Assembly: GCF_000143885.2 (NCBI RefSeq)
Contig: NC_018581.1
Span: 3,038,001 to 3,102,000, forward strand
Length of the DNA stretch: 64,000 nucleotides
From: Gordonia sp. KTR9
GTDB taxonomy: Bacteria; Actinomycetota; Actinomycetes; Mycobacteriales; Mycobacteriaceae
Direction: 5' to 3'
Shown: in pieces, positions 17,928-27,718 of the stretch
How the letters are laid out: every line of letters starts with the position of its first letter
Position numbering within the stretch: position 1 is the first letter of the stretch
The notes under the pieces: model-generated
Database searches by the model: none
Seen by the model: the letters and a program-made list of their open reading frames with translations, nothing else
What the model was told of the DNA's origin: nothing
Position numbers and translations under genes: made by a program

Positions 17928-18574
17928 GCCTGCCGGTCGACGGCCGCCCGCACACCGAGGGCGGCCTCCGCGACATCCGCGCTCCACGTCGACGCGTCGA
18001 CCCGGTGAACGGCGGAGTCACCCGCATAGGCACTGGAGATGACGACGTCCGGATCGAGCGTTCCCAGGAGTTCCAGACTCGCCTCGAGCTGGTCCGCGTC
18101 GCTGATACCCGGTAGGTATCCGGCGGTCCATCGCCCCGAGGCGTTGCGGTAGAGAGTGTCCCCGGTGAACAGGTACCGGTCGCCGTCGGCGCCTGTCGCG
18201 AGGTAGCTCGTGCTCCCCGGGGAATGGCCGGGTGTCGGGATCACCTCGACCCCGTTGTCGTCGATGTGCCGGTCCGCGACGGCAACCCCGATCCGAGCGT
18301 GGCCGCCGATCCGGTTCGCTTCGGCGGCCGGCGCGTGCAGCGTCGCCCCGAAGCGTTCGGAGATCGCGCCCAGCTGCGGCCCGGCCTCGTCCTGATGCGA
18401 CAGGTACTGGTGATCGATTCCTCCGAGCCGCTCGAAGTCGTCGAACTCGGCGTCGGAGGCAACCGAGTAGAAAAGGACGTTCCGGTTCGACGTCCACAGG
18501 TAGGCATGTGTGGTCAGTCCGGGAAACGGACTGTCGCTGATGGTTTCCCACAGGTCGGCGAGAACGCGGCGCAT
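17924..18574 (-). CDS. MBL-fold metallo-hydrolase
   Basis: The 216-residue protein has metallo-beta-lactamase fold segments: HQYLSHQDEAGPQL near residue 47, IPTPGHSPGSTSYLA near 111, YLFTGDTLYRN near 130 and VVISSAY near 180. The usual HxHxDH metal motif is altered to SHQDEAG, so metal binding may be incomplete and activity uncertain. The ATG at 18574 is set by GAGGAG 6-7 bases upstream. Convergent with poxB, the two stops overlapping on CTAG. Confidence 0.75.
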   Translation of the reverse strand: MRRVLADLWETISDSPFPGLTTHAYLWTSNRNVLFYSVASDAEFDDFERLGGIDHQYLSHQDEAGPQLGAISERFGATLHAPAAEANRIGGHARIGVAVADRHIDDNGVEVIPTPGHSPGSTSYLATGADGDRYLFTGDTLYRNASGRWTAGYLPGISDADQLEASLELLGTLDPDVVISSAYAGDSAVHRVDASTWSADVAEAALGVRAAVDRQA

Positions 18575-18717
18575 CGGTGTCTCCTCGAGTCGGTCGGTAT
18601 GTCCACCCACGGTGCAACTTCATGTCCGCTTGAAGTCAACGTCCACGACCGCCCGTGCACGAGTCCGCCACCGGGTGATACACATATGAAGATCCGTCTC
18701 ACCTGTTTGGAGTTCAC

Positions 18718-19977
18718 GTGTCCACTTCGCTGTCGTCCGACGCTCCCGCGTTTCCCACCGCGGTCGGCTATGAGTCCGCGATGGCGAACCGGCGCCTCCG
18801 ACGCGCCCGGGCGCTGGTCCGCCGCGCCACCGGGAAGGACCTCTTCCCGGAGCAGGAGAACCTGCGCACCTTCGCCGCAGACATGTTCCGCACCGATCCG
18901 GTCGCCGAACGGTTCGTCGACGAGGTCTACGGCACGATCGGCGGCGACGCGGCCCGAGCGCTCCTCGACCAAGCACTCACCGACGGCCTCGACAGCATCG
19001 ACGATCCCCCGCCGGCGCTGGTCGAGTTGTTCGAGGAGTTCGAGGCCGTGCCCGACTGGGTCGACCCCGAGCTGATCGCCGAGGGCGAGGCCATCTGGCG
19101 TCGGTGGGGTACCGGCCTGTTCAGTGTCGCCGGCGGGATCACCCTGGAGATGTACACCGAAGCCGCTGTGGCGAAGCCGCTGTCACTGGCCGGCGGTTAC
19201 GCGGGAGACAACGCGTTGCGCAGGTTTCTGGAGACCTCGCGCTTCTGGATCGACGTCTCGCAACCCGGGGCGTTGCTCACGCCGGGGTCGCAGGGTCGCG
19301 CGACGGCCATGCGGGTGCGCGTCATGCACGTGTGGGTTCGTCGCACGGTCGCCGACCACCCGGAATGGGATCGGCATCGCTGGGGCGACCCGATCAGCCA
19401 GTCGTATCAATTGCTGACCCTGCTCGGCGGCAGCGTGGTTCCGGCAATGGCCCTGTGGCTGACCGGAGTACAGACGACGCCCCGTGAGATCCGGGTCCTG
19501 CTGCACTACCAGCGCTACCTCGGCCACCTGCTGGGTGTACGCACCCAGTGGTACCCCGAGACCATCGCCGACTCGCTGCGATTGCTGGCGTTCGTCACCT
19601 CGACCCGCAGCTACGACGCCGGGGACGACGGCGCCGAGCTCATCGAGTCGTTCCCCGCGGCGTTCGCGAAGAGCGGAGCGACCGGCCTGGAGCGACTTCG
19701 CGGCCGGTACAACGCGGCGATGTACGCGGCCTATTCGAGCATCTACATGCTGCCCACGACGCGGTTGCGCTATCGGATGCCGAGTCCGGTTCCGGGGGTG
19801 CTGGTCATCGTGCTCCGCCTGCCCGCCGTGATCGTCGTCGAGACACTCCGTCGACTGTCACCCCGATTTCGCCGGCTGCACGAGAAGTGGATGTGCCGCC
19901 ACCGGGAGAACTGGCACGACTGGCAGACCTCCGGGCGTCCCGCCGAGTACGCGCACGGGAAAGGACTCCGGCGCTGA
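18718..19977 (+). CDS. Oxygenase MpaB family protein (DUF2236, Lcp-like)
   Basis: The 419-residue protein matches the DUF2236 family that includes latex-clearing protein Lcp, a haem-b oxygenase. MRVRVMHVWVRRTVADHP places a His near residue 204, which corresponds to the proximal haem ligand of Lcp, and TLLGGSVVPAMAL and LLHYQRYLGHLLGV fit the helical bundle. No Tat or Sec signal is visible, unlike secreted Lcp, so it is probably cytosolic and may act on lipids or other hydrophobic substrates rather than rubber. The GTG start has GGAG 7 bases upstream. Divergent from the MBL gene across 143 bases. Confidence 0.75.
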   Translation: MSTSLSSDAPAFPTAVGYESAMANRRLRRARALVRRATGKDLFPEQENLRTFAADMFRTDPVAERFVDEVYGTIGGDAARALLDQALTDGLDSIDDPPPALVELFEEFEAVPDWVDPELIAEGEAIWRRWGTGLFSVAGGITLEMYTEAAVAKPLSLAGGYAGDNALRRFLETSRFWIDVSQPGALLTPGSQGRATAMRVRVMHVWVRRTVADHPEWDRHRWGDPISQSYQLLTLLGGSVVPAMALWLTGVQTTPREIRVLLHYQRYLGHLLGVRTQWYPETIADSLRLLAFVTSTRSYDAGDDGAELIESFPAAFAKSGATGLERLRGRYNAAMYAAYSSIYMLPTTRLRYRMPSPVPGVLVIVLRLPAVIVVETLRRLSPRFRRLHEKWMCRHRENWHDWQTSGRPAEYAHGKGLRR

Positions 19978-20027
19978 CGACAGCACACCGAAGTTACTCC
20001 GGAGTTGGACACGAATGCACACACCGT

Positions 20028-20033
20028 TAGCCT
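20028..20033 (+). promoter_or_regulatory. Leaderless-type -10 hexamer for hadAB
   Basis: TAGCCT is followed by 7 bases and the GTG at 20041. It decides between this GTG and an in-frame ATG at 20005. Confidence 0.5.
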
Positions 20034-20040
20034 GTTCGGG

Positions 20041-21090
20041 GTGACGCACACTCCGACGACCACCGCCACGACCGATGATCCCGCCGGGATCGAATCCCGC
20101 GTGGGTCATTACTACGTCCTCGACGGCTCGTACCAGGTCGGGCGAGAGAAGGTTCGCGAGTACGCACGCGCGGTCCAGGACTATCACGGCGCCCATTGGG
20201 AGCCCGAAGCCGCTGCGGCACTGGGTTATCCGGGACTCGTCACACCGTTGACCTTCACCTCCATCCCGGCCATGGCGGCGAACCGGGAGCTCTTCGAGAA
20301 GGTCATCGTCGGATATGACACCTACGTGCAGACCGAGCAGGTCTTCGAGCAGCACCGTCCGATCGTCGCCGGGGACGAGCTGACCACCGACGTCGAGCTG
20401 ACCAGTGTTCGGCGGATCGCGGGTAAAGACCTCATCACCGTGACCAACACCATGACCGACGCCGCGGGCGAGCGAGTGCACACGATGCACACCACGGTCG
20501 TCGGCGTGACCGCCGACGAGGTCGACCCGGAGTTGAGCAGAGCGGTTCGCAAGGTGATGATGCACGACGTCAACATCTTCAGCCACGACGAGTCCGCGCA
20601 ACGATACGTGAAGACGGTTCGTCCCGACGGCGACATCCGGGCCGCCGATGACACCGGCCGGACGTCGGGAGCCCGCAACTTCGACGAATTGAGCGTCGGC
20701 GACGAGCTGCCGGCGCACACCTTCCGGCTGTCCCGCGGCGATCTCGTGAACTACGGCGGTGTCGCAGGCGACGCCAATCCCATCCACTGGGACGAGACGA
20801 GCGCGAAGCTGGCGGGCCTGCCCGATGTGATTGCGCACGGCATGCTGACCATGGGCCTCGGGGCCGCCTTCGTGTCCTCGTGGTCTGGTGACCCGGGCGC
20901 CGTCACCCGCTACGCGGTCCGCCTGTCCCAGCCCGCTGTCGTCTCGGGCGCCGAAGGCGGCGAGATCGAATACAGCGGTCGCATCAAGTCGCTCGATCCG
21001 GAGACCCGAACGGGCGTCGTCATCGTGGTGGCGAAGTCGGGTGGTCGCAAGATCTTCGGTCTCGCGACCATGACCATCCGCTTCAAGTGA
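20041..21090 (+). CDS. hadAB: Fused (3R)-hydroxyacyl-ACP dehydratase HadA-HadB
   Basis: This 349-residue protein joins two hot-dog domains. The N-terminal half (about 20-165, with HYYVLDGSYQVGREKVREYA) is the HadA-like substrate-binding subunit; the C-terminal half (about 205-345) is HadB-like and keeps the hydratase motif GDANPIHWDE near 245. In mycobacteria HadA and HadB are separate subunits that dehydrate 3-hydroxyacyl-ACP during FAS-II mycolic acid elongation. A fused form is known in Gordonia, Rhodococcus and relatives and supports the taxonomic reading. It is transcribed alone here. Confidence 0.88.
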   Translation: MTHTPTTTATTDDPAGIESRVGHYYVLDGSYQVGREKVREYARAVQDYHGAHWEPEAAAALGYPGLVTPLTFTSIPAMAANRELFEKVIVGYDTYVQTEQVFEQHRPIVAGDELTTDVELTSVRRIAGKDLITVTNTMTDAAGERVHTMHTTVVGVTADEVDPELSRAVRKVMMHDVNIFSHDESAQRYVKTVRPDGDIRAADDTGRTSGARNFDELSVGDELPAHTFRLSRGDLVNYGGVAGDANPIHWDETSAKLAGLPDVIAHGMLTMGLGAAFVSSWSGDPGAVTRYAVRLSQPAVVSGAEGGEIEYSGRIKSLDPETRTGVVIVVAKSGGRKIFGLATMTIRFK

Positions 21091-21099
21091 CTGTCAGGG

Positions 21100-21576
21100 T
21101 CAGTACTCCCCTTTGATGACGAAGTACGATCCACGGATGACGCCGGCGAGCTTCGATTTCTGCCTTGCGAACTTGAACCTGGACTCCAGCTCCGCCGGAA
21201 CGTCCATACCGTCGGAGAGCTTGAACCCGACGGCCCGCTTCCCGGCCGGGTCGATGCTGTACATGACGTTGACGGCCAGGCCCGACTCGTAGAACACATA
21301 CGACATACGGAGCCTGGCGTCGTCCGGGCCCACCTCGAAGTCGCTGACCTCGAGCGCGGGCGAGCTGATGGTGATGTCCCGCTCGTTCGCCAGGATCGTG
21401 GTCACCCGATCGAGGATGTCGGGCGCATCCGACGCCGGGACGACAGTGAAGTCGTGCCCGTACTTCGTCTTGTAGTACCGGGCCTCGTTGGCCCGTAGAC
21501 CGGCCAGCGCCTCCGACACGGGTGAACTCTCGAGTCCCGCGGTGGAGACATCTTTGAAGTCGACGACGTGGCCCAT
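21100..21576 (-). CDS. Conserved hypothetical protein
   Basis: I do not recognise a family for this 158-residue protein. It has no signal peptide or membrane segment, a charged N-terminal third with ANEARYYKTKYGHDF, a predicted strand-rich middle containing ARLRMSYVFYESGLAVNVMY, and a basic tail FKFARQKSKLAGVIRG. The ATG at 21576 has GGAAG about 6 bases upstream. A strong hairpin separates it from the Ddn-like gene upstream, so it is probably its own unit. Confidence 0.65.
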   Translation of the reverse strand: MGHVVDFKDVSTAGLESSPVSEALAGLRANEARYYKTKYGHDFTVVPASDAPDILDRVTTILANERDITISSPALEVSDFEVGPDDARLRMSYVFYESGLAVNVMYSIDPAGKRAVGFKLSDGMDVPAELESRFKFARQKSKLAGVIRGSYFVIKGEY

Positions 21577-21612
21577 GGCACTTCCTTCCCGAACACTGCG
21601 TGAGACAGAGTA

Positions 21613-21638
21613 GAGCCCCCGACCACCGTCGGGGGCTC
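21613..21638 (-). terminator. Hairpin downstream of the Ddn-like gene
   Basis: GAGCCCCCGAC and GTCGGGGGCTC form an 11-base stem with a 4-base loop just past the Ddn-like stop codon. There is no long T-run after it, so it is a stem-type terminator or transcript stabiliser. Confidence 0.6.
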
Positions 21639-21672
21639 CATCGGTTCAGCGCGGCTCAGTCCAGCGCGATTC

Positions 21673-22098
21673 TCATTCGAGGACGAACACCGGGATCTGC
21701 CGGTCGGTCTTGGTCTGGTACTCCGCGTAGGGAGGGTAGGCCGCGACAGCGAGCTCCCACCAGTGGTCACGCTCCTCGCCGTCACTCAGCTCACGAGCGG
21801 TCAGTTCCTTCACCTCGGTGCCGTCCTGAGCGGTGACCTGAGGATTCGCCTTCACGTTGTGGTACCAGGCCGGATGCTCGGGAGCGCCGCCCTTCGAGGC
21901 GACCATCAGGTACTTGCCGTTCTCTTCGACGCGCATCAGCGGGACGTAGCGCTTCTTGCCCGACTTGGCGCCGGTGGTCGTGAACAGGACGATCGGGCGG
22001 TCCATCACTGTCACACCGTCGGTGGTGCCCTGCTCGAGGATCTTCTCGGTCTGCTCGCGGACCCAGCCTTCAGGACTCAACTCTGCATTAGCACTCAT
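21673..22098 (-). CDS. Deazaflavin (F420)-dependent nitroreductase family protein, Ddn-like
   Basis: The 141-residue protein has the Ddn pattern: VLFTTTGAKSGKKRYVPLMRV near residue 38, YLMVASKGGAPEHPAWYHNVKANP near 63 and WWELAVAAYPPYAEYQ near 112. Relatives bind F420H2 and reduce nitro compounds, quinones or other substrates; mycobacterial Ddn activates nitroimidazoles. It is about 7 kb from the N-oxygenase operon described below, and a functional link is not supported by position. Confidence 0.87.
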   Translation of the reverse strand: MSANAELSPEGWVREQTEKILEQGTTDGVTVMDRPIVLFTTTGAKSGKKRYVPLMRVEENGKYLMVASKGGAPEHPAWYHNVKANPQVTAQDGTEVKELTARELSDGEERDHWWELAVAAYPPYAEYQTKTDRQIPVFVLE

Positions 22099-22177
22099 GG
22101 TGGGCAGAACACCACGACCGCCCCGGATATTCCGCGTGCCGACGTGCTCCTCACCGTCCGATGTCCTGGCCCTCCGC

Positions 22178-22183
22178 TACTGT
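22178..22183 (+). promoter_or_regulatory. Probable -10 element of the ogt gene
   Basis: TACTGT lies 35 bases before the ATG at 22219, the only hexamer of this class in the divergent intergenic region on this strand. Confidence 0.3.
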
Positions 22184-22218
22184 GGCGACACCCGACCCCT
22201 GATCGCGAGTCTCCACCG

Positions 22219-22722
22219 ATGCCCTCACCACGCCGTGCTCTCCTGCCGACGCCGGTCGGCACCGTGGCCGTCGACAGCAACGGCTCCGCCATCGTGCGCG
22301 TGGCCTGGCGGGTCGGCACCGACACAGCGACCGACATCGACACCACCGATGCGGTTCTCGCCGAAGCGATCCGACAACTCCGGGCCTACTTCACCGGCGA
22401 GCTCACCGACTTCGATCTGCCTGTCGACCTCGACGGGATGTCGGACGCCGCGCGTGCAGTCCTGACGACGCTGCATCGGGAGGTCACCCACGGCGACACC
22501 GTCACCTACGGGGAGTTGGCGGCGATGACCTGCACACGGGTCTCCGCGCGTGGCGTCGGGACCATCATGGGCATCAATCCGGTACCGCTGATCGTCCCCT
22601 GCCATCGCGTGATCGCGGGTGACGGTCTCGGCGGCTACTCGGGAGGCACGACCGGTCAGGGTCTGGCGACCAAGCGCTGGTTGCTCGAGTTCGAAGGCGC
22701 TCTCCCGCCGACACTGTTCTGA
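22219..22722 (+). CDS. ogt: Methylated-DNA-[protein]-cysteine S-methyltransferase
   Basis: This 167-residue protein removes alkyl groups from O6-alkylguanine by irreversible transfer to its own Cys. The active-site motif PCHRVI is near residue 127, preceded by the DNA-binding helix VSARGVGTIMGINPVPLIV and followed by GGYSGG and KRWLLEFE. The N-terminal part is short, as in Ogt-type proteins without an Ada regulatory domain. The catalytic Cys is present, so it is not an ATL-type non-catalytic protein. Confidence 0.9.
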   Translation: MPSPRRALLPTPVGTVAVDSNGSAIVRVAWRVGTDTATDIDTTDAVLAEAIRQLRAYFTGELTDFDLPVDLDGMSDAARAVLTTLHREVTHGDTVTYGELAAMTCTRVSARGVGTIMGINPVPLIVPCHRVIAGDGLGGYSGGTTGQGLATKRWLLEFEGALPPTLF

Positions 22723-22731
22723 CGTCGAGCG

Positions 22732-23646
22732 TCACGTTCGCGACGCCCCGGACAGATGGTCGACGACCAGCGACTGCAGCCTTGGAGCGTCCTGGCCGAG
22801 CCACAACGACAGGTGCGTTCCTTCGTCGACGGCTTCGAGGCGAGCATCGGGCAGCGTCTGCGCCGCGTGGACACTCTGATCGAACGGGACGTCGGCGTCG
22901 GTTCGGGCGTGTATCGCCAGCACGGGTGCGCTCACCTCCGCGAGCGGTAGGTCGAAGTCACGGAATTGGTCGAAGTCGTTGTCGAAGCCCGCTTTTCGCG
23001 ACCCCGACACGGTGTCGAACAGATCGATCGCCAGCGTGCGCTGGTCGTCATCGGCGATGATCTCCGCGGTGAGCGCCCTGATCTGCGCACGCGACAGGTC
23101 TCCCTCACCGGACAGGAGTGTCGAGATGGCCGTGGACGGCGCCTTCGACACGAGCGTGGTCGCCAGCCACTGACCGAAACGGCTGAAGAGGAGTTTCTCC
23201 TCGGATAGTTCGAGTCGTCCGCGCAGGCTGCTCCGCGGGTCGAAACGAGTGCTGACCGCGGCGACGGCGACCATCGATGCGACCCGCTCCGGCACCGCGG
23301 CAGCCAGCGAGTACGCGGCGGGTCCACCACCGGACCAGCACATCAGCGCGAAACGCTCGACCCCGAGTGCATCCAGGGTGGCCGCGGCCAGCTCACCCTG
23401 CGCTGCCGGGGCGCGCGTGTCATGACCGAGGGGCGTGCCCAGGTAACCGGGCCGCGAGATCGCGATGACACGGTGCGACCCGGCGAGGAAACGAGTCATC
23501 AGAACACCCTGGTCACAGCCACCCGGCGACCCGTGCAGGAACACCAGCGGCGGTCCCGTCCCGACGTCGATGCACTCGACCGGCCCGGCCGGCGTCTCGA
23601 TCAGCCGCGATCCGGTCGCATGGCCGTCGGAGTGTGTGAGTCCCAT
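22732..23646 (-). CDS. Alpha/beta-fold hydrolase
   Basis: The 304-residue protein has the oxyanion segment LVFLHGSPGGCDQGV near residue 30, a nucleophile elbow FALMCWSGGGPAAYSLA near 95, an acid residue in PVLAIHARTDADVPFD near 250 and a catalytic His in DEGTHLSLW near 280. The elbow reads C-W-S-G-G, which fits the G/C-x-S-x-G pattern. Substrate is unknown; esterase, lactonase or haloperoxidase-like roles are possible. The ATG at 23646 has GGAGG 7 bases upstream. Convergent with ogt. Confidence 0.82.
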   Translation of the reverse strand: MGLTHSDGHATGSRLIETPAGPVECIDVGTGPPLVFLHGSPGGCDQGVLMTRFLAGSHRVIAISRPGYLGTPLGHDTRAPAAQGELAAATLDALGVERFALMCWSGGGPAAYSLAAAVPERVASMVAVAAVSTRFDPRSSLRGRLELSEEKLLFSRFGQWLATTLVSKAPSTAISTLLSGEGDLSRAQIRALTAEIIADDDQRTLAIDLFDTVSGSRKAGFDNDFDQFRDFDLPLAEVSAPVLAIHARTDADVPFDQSVHAAQTLPDARLEAVDEGTHLSLWLGQDAPRLQSLVVDHLSGASRT

Positions 23647-23847
23647 GAACCTGCCTCCACCGTCGACGTCGGGTGGTGCGACGGTAGCGCCGGTGCGGGC
23701 CGTTCGCGGCGGAAGCGGACGAAACCCCTGTGAACAGATGGTGTCGGCGCGCTTTACATCTATGCCATCCGTCCCGAAAACAAGGGCGATGTGCACGATC
23801 ACCGCCGACCGCGGCCTTCCACCCGCCTCGCCGGTAGTCTCAGATTA

Positions 23848-23976
23848 TTTCGAGACGCTATATGAGACTTCTGAGAGATCCTCAGCCAGATTCCCCGCGA
23901 GATCCGCCTCGGTTCATACACACAGTCTCGAAAACGCAGCGCGCCGTGGCGCGGTATTTCGATACTTTTGAGATAC
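23848..23976. promoter_or_regulatory. Repeated TTTCGAGAC-type motifs upstream of the recombinase-like gene
   Basis: Within a 339-base gene-free stretch, TTTCGAGAC occurs at 23848-23856, its exact reverse complement GTCTCGAAA at 23925-23933, a one-base variant TTTCGATAC at 23957-23965 and a related TTTTGAGATAC at 23966-23976, the last touching the -10 hexamer. The region is AT-richer than its surroundings. It could be an operator array or a vestigial recombination (res-type) site bound by the protein encoded next. Binding is inference. Confidence 0.45.
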
Positions 23977-23979
23977 GCT
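23974..23979 (+). promoter_or_regulatory. Leaderless-type -10 hexamer for the recombinase-like gene
   Basis: TACGCT is followed by 6 bases and the GTG at 23986. It overlaps the last of the repeated motifs, so binding there would block transcription. Confidence 0.5.
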
Positions 23980-23985
23980 GCCCCG

Positions 23986-24585
23986 GTGACAGCAGATGCA
24001 ACAGAGTCGTCGGGGATGGCCCTCGGCTATGCCCGCGAAACAGCCGGCGCCCACCCACTCGCGCCGCAGATCGATGCACTCACCGACGCCGGCGTCGATC
24101 CCACACGCATCTACACCGACGCGAGCGACCGATCCGCACCTTCCGGCCACCGGCCCGGGATGGCCGCACTTCTCGACTACGCACGTGCCGGAGACATCAC
24201 GGTGGTGGTCGGTATCGATCGCCTGGGCCGCACCGTGCACGAGGTCATGGAGATCGCCAACCAGATGACCGGGCGTCGTATCGGACTGCGCTCGTTACGC
24301 GAGGGCATCGACACCGCCGACCCGGCCGGAGCGATGCTCGTCGCAGTCTTGGCGTCGTTGGCCGAACTCGACGACGCGGGACCGCGGTCGGACCGTTCGA
24401 CTCCGAGGACGCTGCGCGGGTCGACGTCGACCATCGGTCGTCCGCGCGCGCTCGACGCCGACCAGGTGGCGCGCGCCGAGCAGATGCGCGCGCGAGGGGT
24501 CTCCGTACCGAAGATCGCGCAGGAGCTCGGGGTCAGTCGCGCAACCCTGTATCGTACGCTTGCCGAAAGGCGTTCGGTCCGTTGA
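23986..24585 (+). CDS. Serine recombinase (resolvase/invertase) family protein lacking the catalytic Ser
   Basis: The 199-residue protein aligns over its length with gamma-delta-type resolvases: GYAR near residue 14, IYTDASDRSAPSGHRPGM near 46, GIDRLGRTVHEVMEI near 82, LVAVLASLAELD near 128, and a C-terminal HTH with VSPK-like VPKIAQELGVSRATLYRTL near 172. Where active enzymes read YARVS, this one reads YARET, placing Thr19 at the nucleophile, and the E-helix Arg cluster is altered. Strand cleavage is therefore doubtful, and a role as DNA-binding regulator is plausible. It overlaps the next gene by 4 bases. Confidence 0.8.
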   Translation: MTADATESSGMALGYARETAGAHPLAPQIDALTDAGVDPTRIYTDASDRSAPSGHRPGMAALLDYARAGDITVVVGIDRLGRTVHEVMEIANQMTGRRIGLRSLREGIDTADPAGAMLVAVLASLAELDDAGPRSDRSTPRTLRGSTSTIGRPRALDADQVARAEQMRARGVSVPKIAQELGVSRATLYRTLAERRSVR

Positions 24586-24884
24586 AGAATCCTGATTCCG
24601 ACCTGCCCGAGCTCGATATCGTGACCGAACACGGCGTCGTCACGCGGTTGCCCACGTCGTTTCCGATCTACGACGCCGAACTCGACGAGCACCTCGACCC
24701 GGACCTGTTCCAGCAGGGTTTTCTCGATGCCGCTGCCGATCTCGATGCCCTCCCGGCGCCCTGGGCGCGACAACTCGCGTCGTCCACGCTCGCCTGCCCG
24801 CCCCATCCCGATGACGAGGAGCCGAGCTACACCCGCGGCTATCGCGCCGCCCTGTACGGGCACCTGCGGCACGCCGGAAAGTGA
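24582..24884 (+). CDS. Small acidic protein coupled to the recombinase-like gene
   Basis: This 100-residue protein is of a kind I do not recognise. It begins at a TTG that overlaps the recombinase TGA stop (TTGA), so translation is probably coupled. It is acidic, with DAELDEHLDPDLFQQGFLDA in the middle, and ends YTRGYRAALYGHLRHAGK. There is no membrane segment or signal peptide. The tight coupling suggests a partner or modulator of the recombinase-like protein, which is inference. Confidence 0.6.
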   Translation: MKNPDSDLPELDIVTEHGVVTRLPTSFPIYDAELDEHLDPDLFQQGFLDAAADLDALPAPWARQLASSTLACPPHPDDEEPSYTRGYRAALYGHLRHAGK

Positions 24885-25173
24885 GTGCTGCAAAGGATTC
24901 GGCGGTTCACACTGCCCGGAAGGCCGGACTTGCCGCAATCGAACCGGTGCCCGGCAACGGATCTCGCCGCGGTGACGTATCGGTCGTTGGTGAATCGTGA
25001 TCAGGTGGTGACGTCAACGCCTTCGCGATCTCGCGGTCGGTGCGACCATGGACCGAGGCGGGGTTGGGGTTCGCCGACGCGAACCCAGGCGCAGTACCCA
25101 CGGGGCGGCGCCGCATTTCGGGGCGGTTCAAGCCGGCGGGCCGCACATTCGGACACTTCTAGGTGGTCGCGCC
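24885..25173 (+). promoter_or_regulatory. Gene-free stretch before the aromatic-amine operon
   Basis: No convincing gene lies in these 289 bases. Visible structure includes GGTGACGT at 24971-24978 and again at 25007-25014, the second inside the palindrome TGACGTCA (25009-25016), and a hairpin of GGGTTCG (25067-25073) with CGAACCC (25080-25086). A Shine-Dalgarno AGGTGG at 25161-25166 precedes the first operon gene. No clear -10/-35 pair is seen, so the promoter of the operon is unresolved. Confidence 0.35.
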
Positions 25174-25593
25174 GTGAACCAATCGACGAACATCGACGGG
25201 CGAGTGCTGGGTGAGAACGAGCTCAGCGAACGCGAACTCGAAGCACTGCGAACGGAATTGGACGGGATCGACGATCGATTGCTCGAAGACGTGCGCGCCC
25301 GGCTCGAGGTGTGTACCCGCATCGCGCAACTCAAACGGCGACACGCCATTGCCGTGATGCAACCGCACCGCGTCGGAGCTGTGCACGAGCACGCCCACCG
25401 GTTCGCCGTCGATCATGACCTGTCCCCGGATTTCCTGCACGCCCTCTACGACCTGATGATCTCGGAGACCTGCCGCGTCGAGGACCTCATCGTGGCGGCC
25501 GAGCAACCACGGCCGAACCGCGGTTCGGCGCGACAGGCGAACCCGGATCGGGCCCCCGTCCAGCGCACGTCCGCCGACTCGAGCGCGGAGTGA
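25174..25593 (+). CDS. Chorismate-mutase-type protein, probable 4-amino-4-deoxychorismate mutase
   Basis: The 139-residue AroQ-class protein has LRTELDGIDDRLLEDVRARL near residue 24, TRIAQLKRRHAIAVMQPHR near 45-60, and a third helix with LYDLMISETCRVEDLI. These carry the Arg and Lys residues of the AroQ active site. In the p-aminophenylalanine pathway the equivalent enzyme rearranges 4-amino-4-deoxychorismate to 4-amino-4-deoxyprephenate; neighbourhood with fused PabAB and a prephenate-dehydrogenase-like gene makes this more likely than ordinary chorismate mutase. The GTG at 25174 is set by AGGTGG 7 bases upstream; longer readings lack family similarity. The C-terminal 30 residues are a disordered Arg/Pro-rich tail. 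Confidence 0.8.
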   Translation: MNQSTNIDGRVLGENELSERELEALRTELDGIDDRLLEDVRARLEVCTRIAQLKRRHAIAVMQPHRVGAVHEHAHRFAVDHDLSPDFLHALYDLMISETCRVEDLIVAAEQPRPNRGSARQANPDRAPVQRTSADSSAE

Positions 25594-25603
25594 GGTGGCC
25601 GCG

Positions 25604-27714
<2,111 letters not shown>

Positions 27715-27718
<4 letters not shown>

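Noticed and set aside
21673..22098. Linking the Ddn-like nitroreductase to the N-oxygenase operon as a detoxifier
   Set aside because: Such proteins are numerous in these bacteria and this one is in a different unit several kilobases away.
24907..25146. A 79-codon minus-strand frame between the small acidic gene and the aromatic-amine operon
   Set aside because: No ribosome binding site, no promoter hexamer, Arg/Pro-rich composition typical of random high-GC frames.
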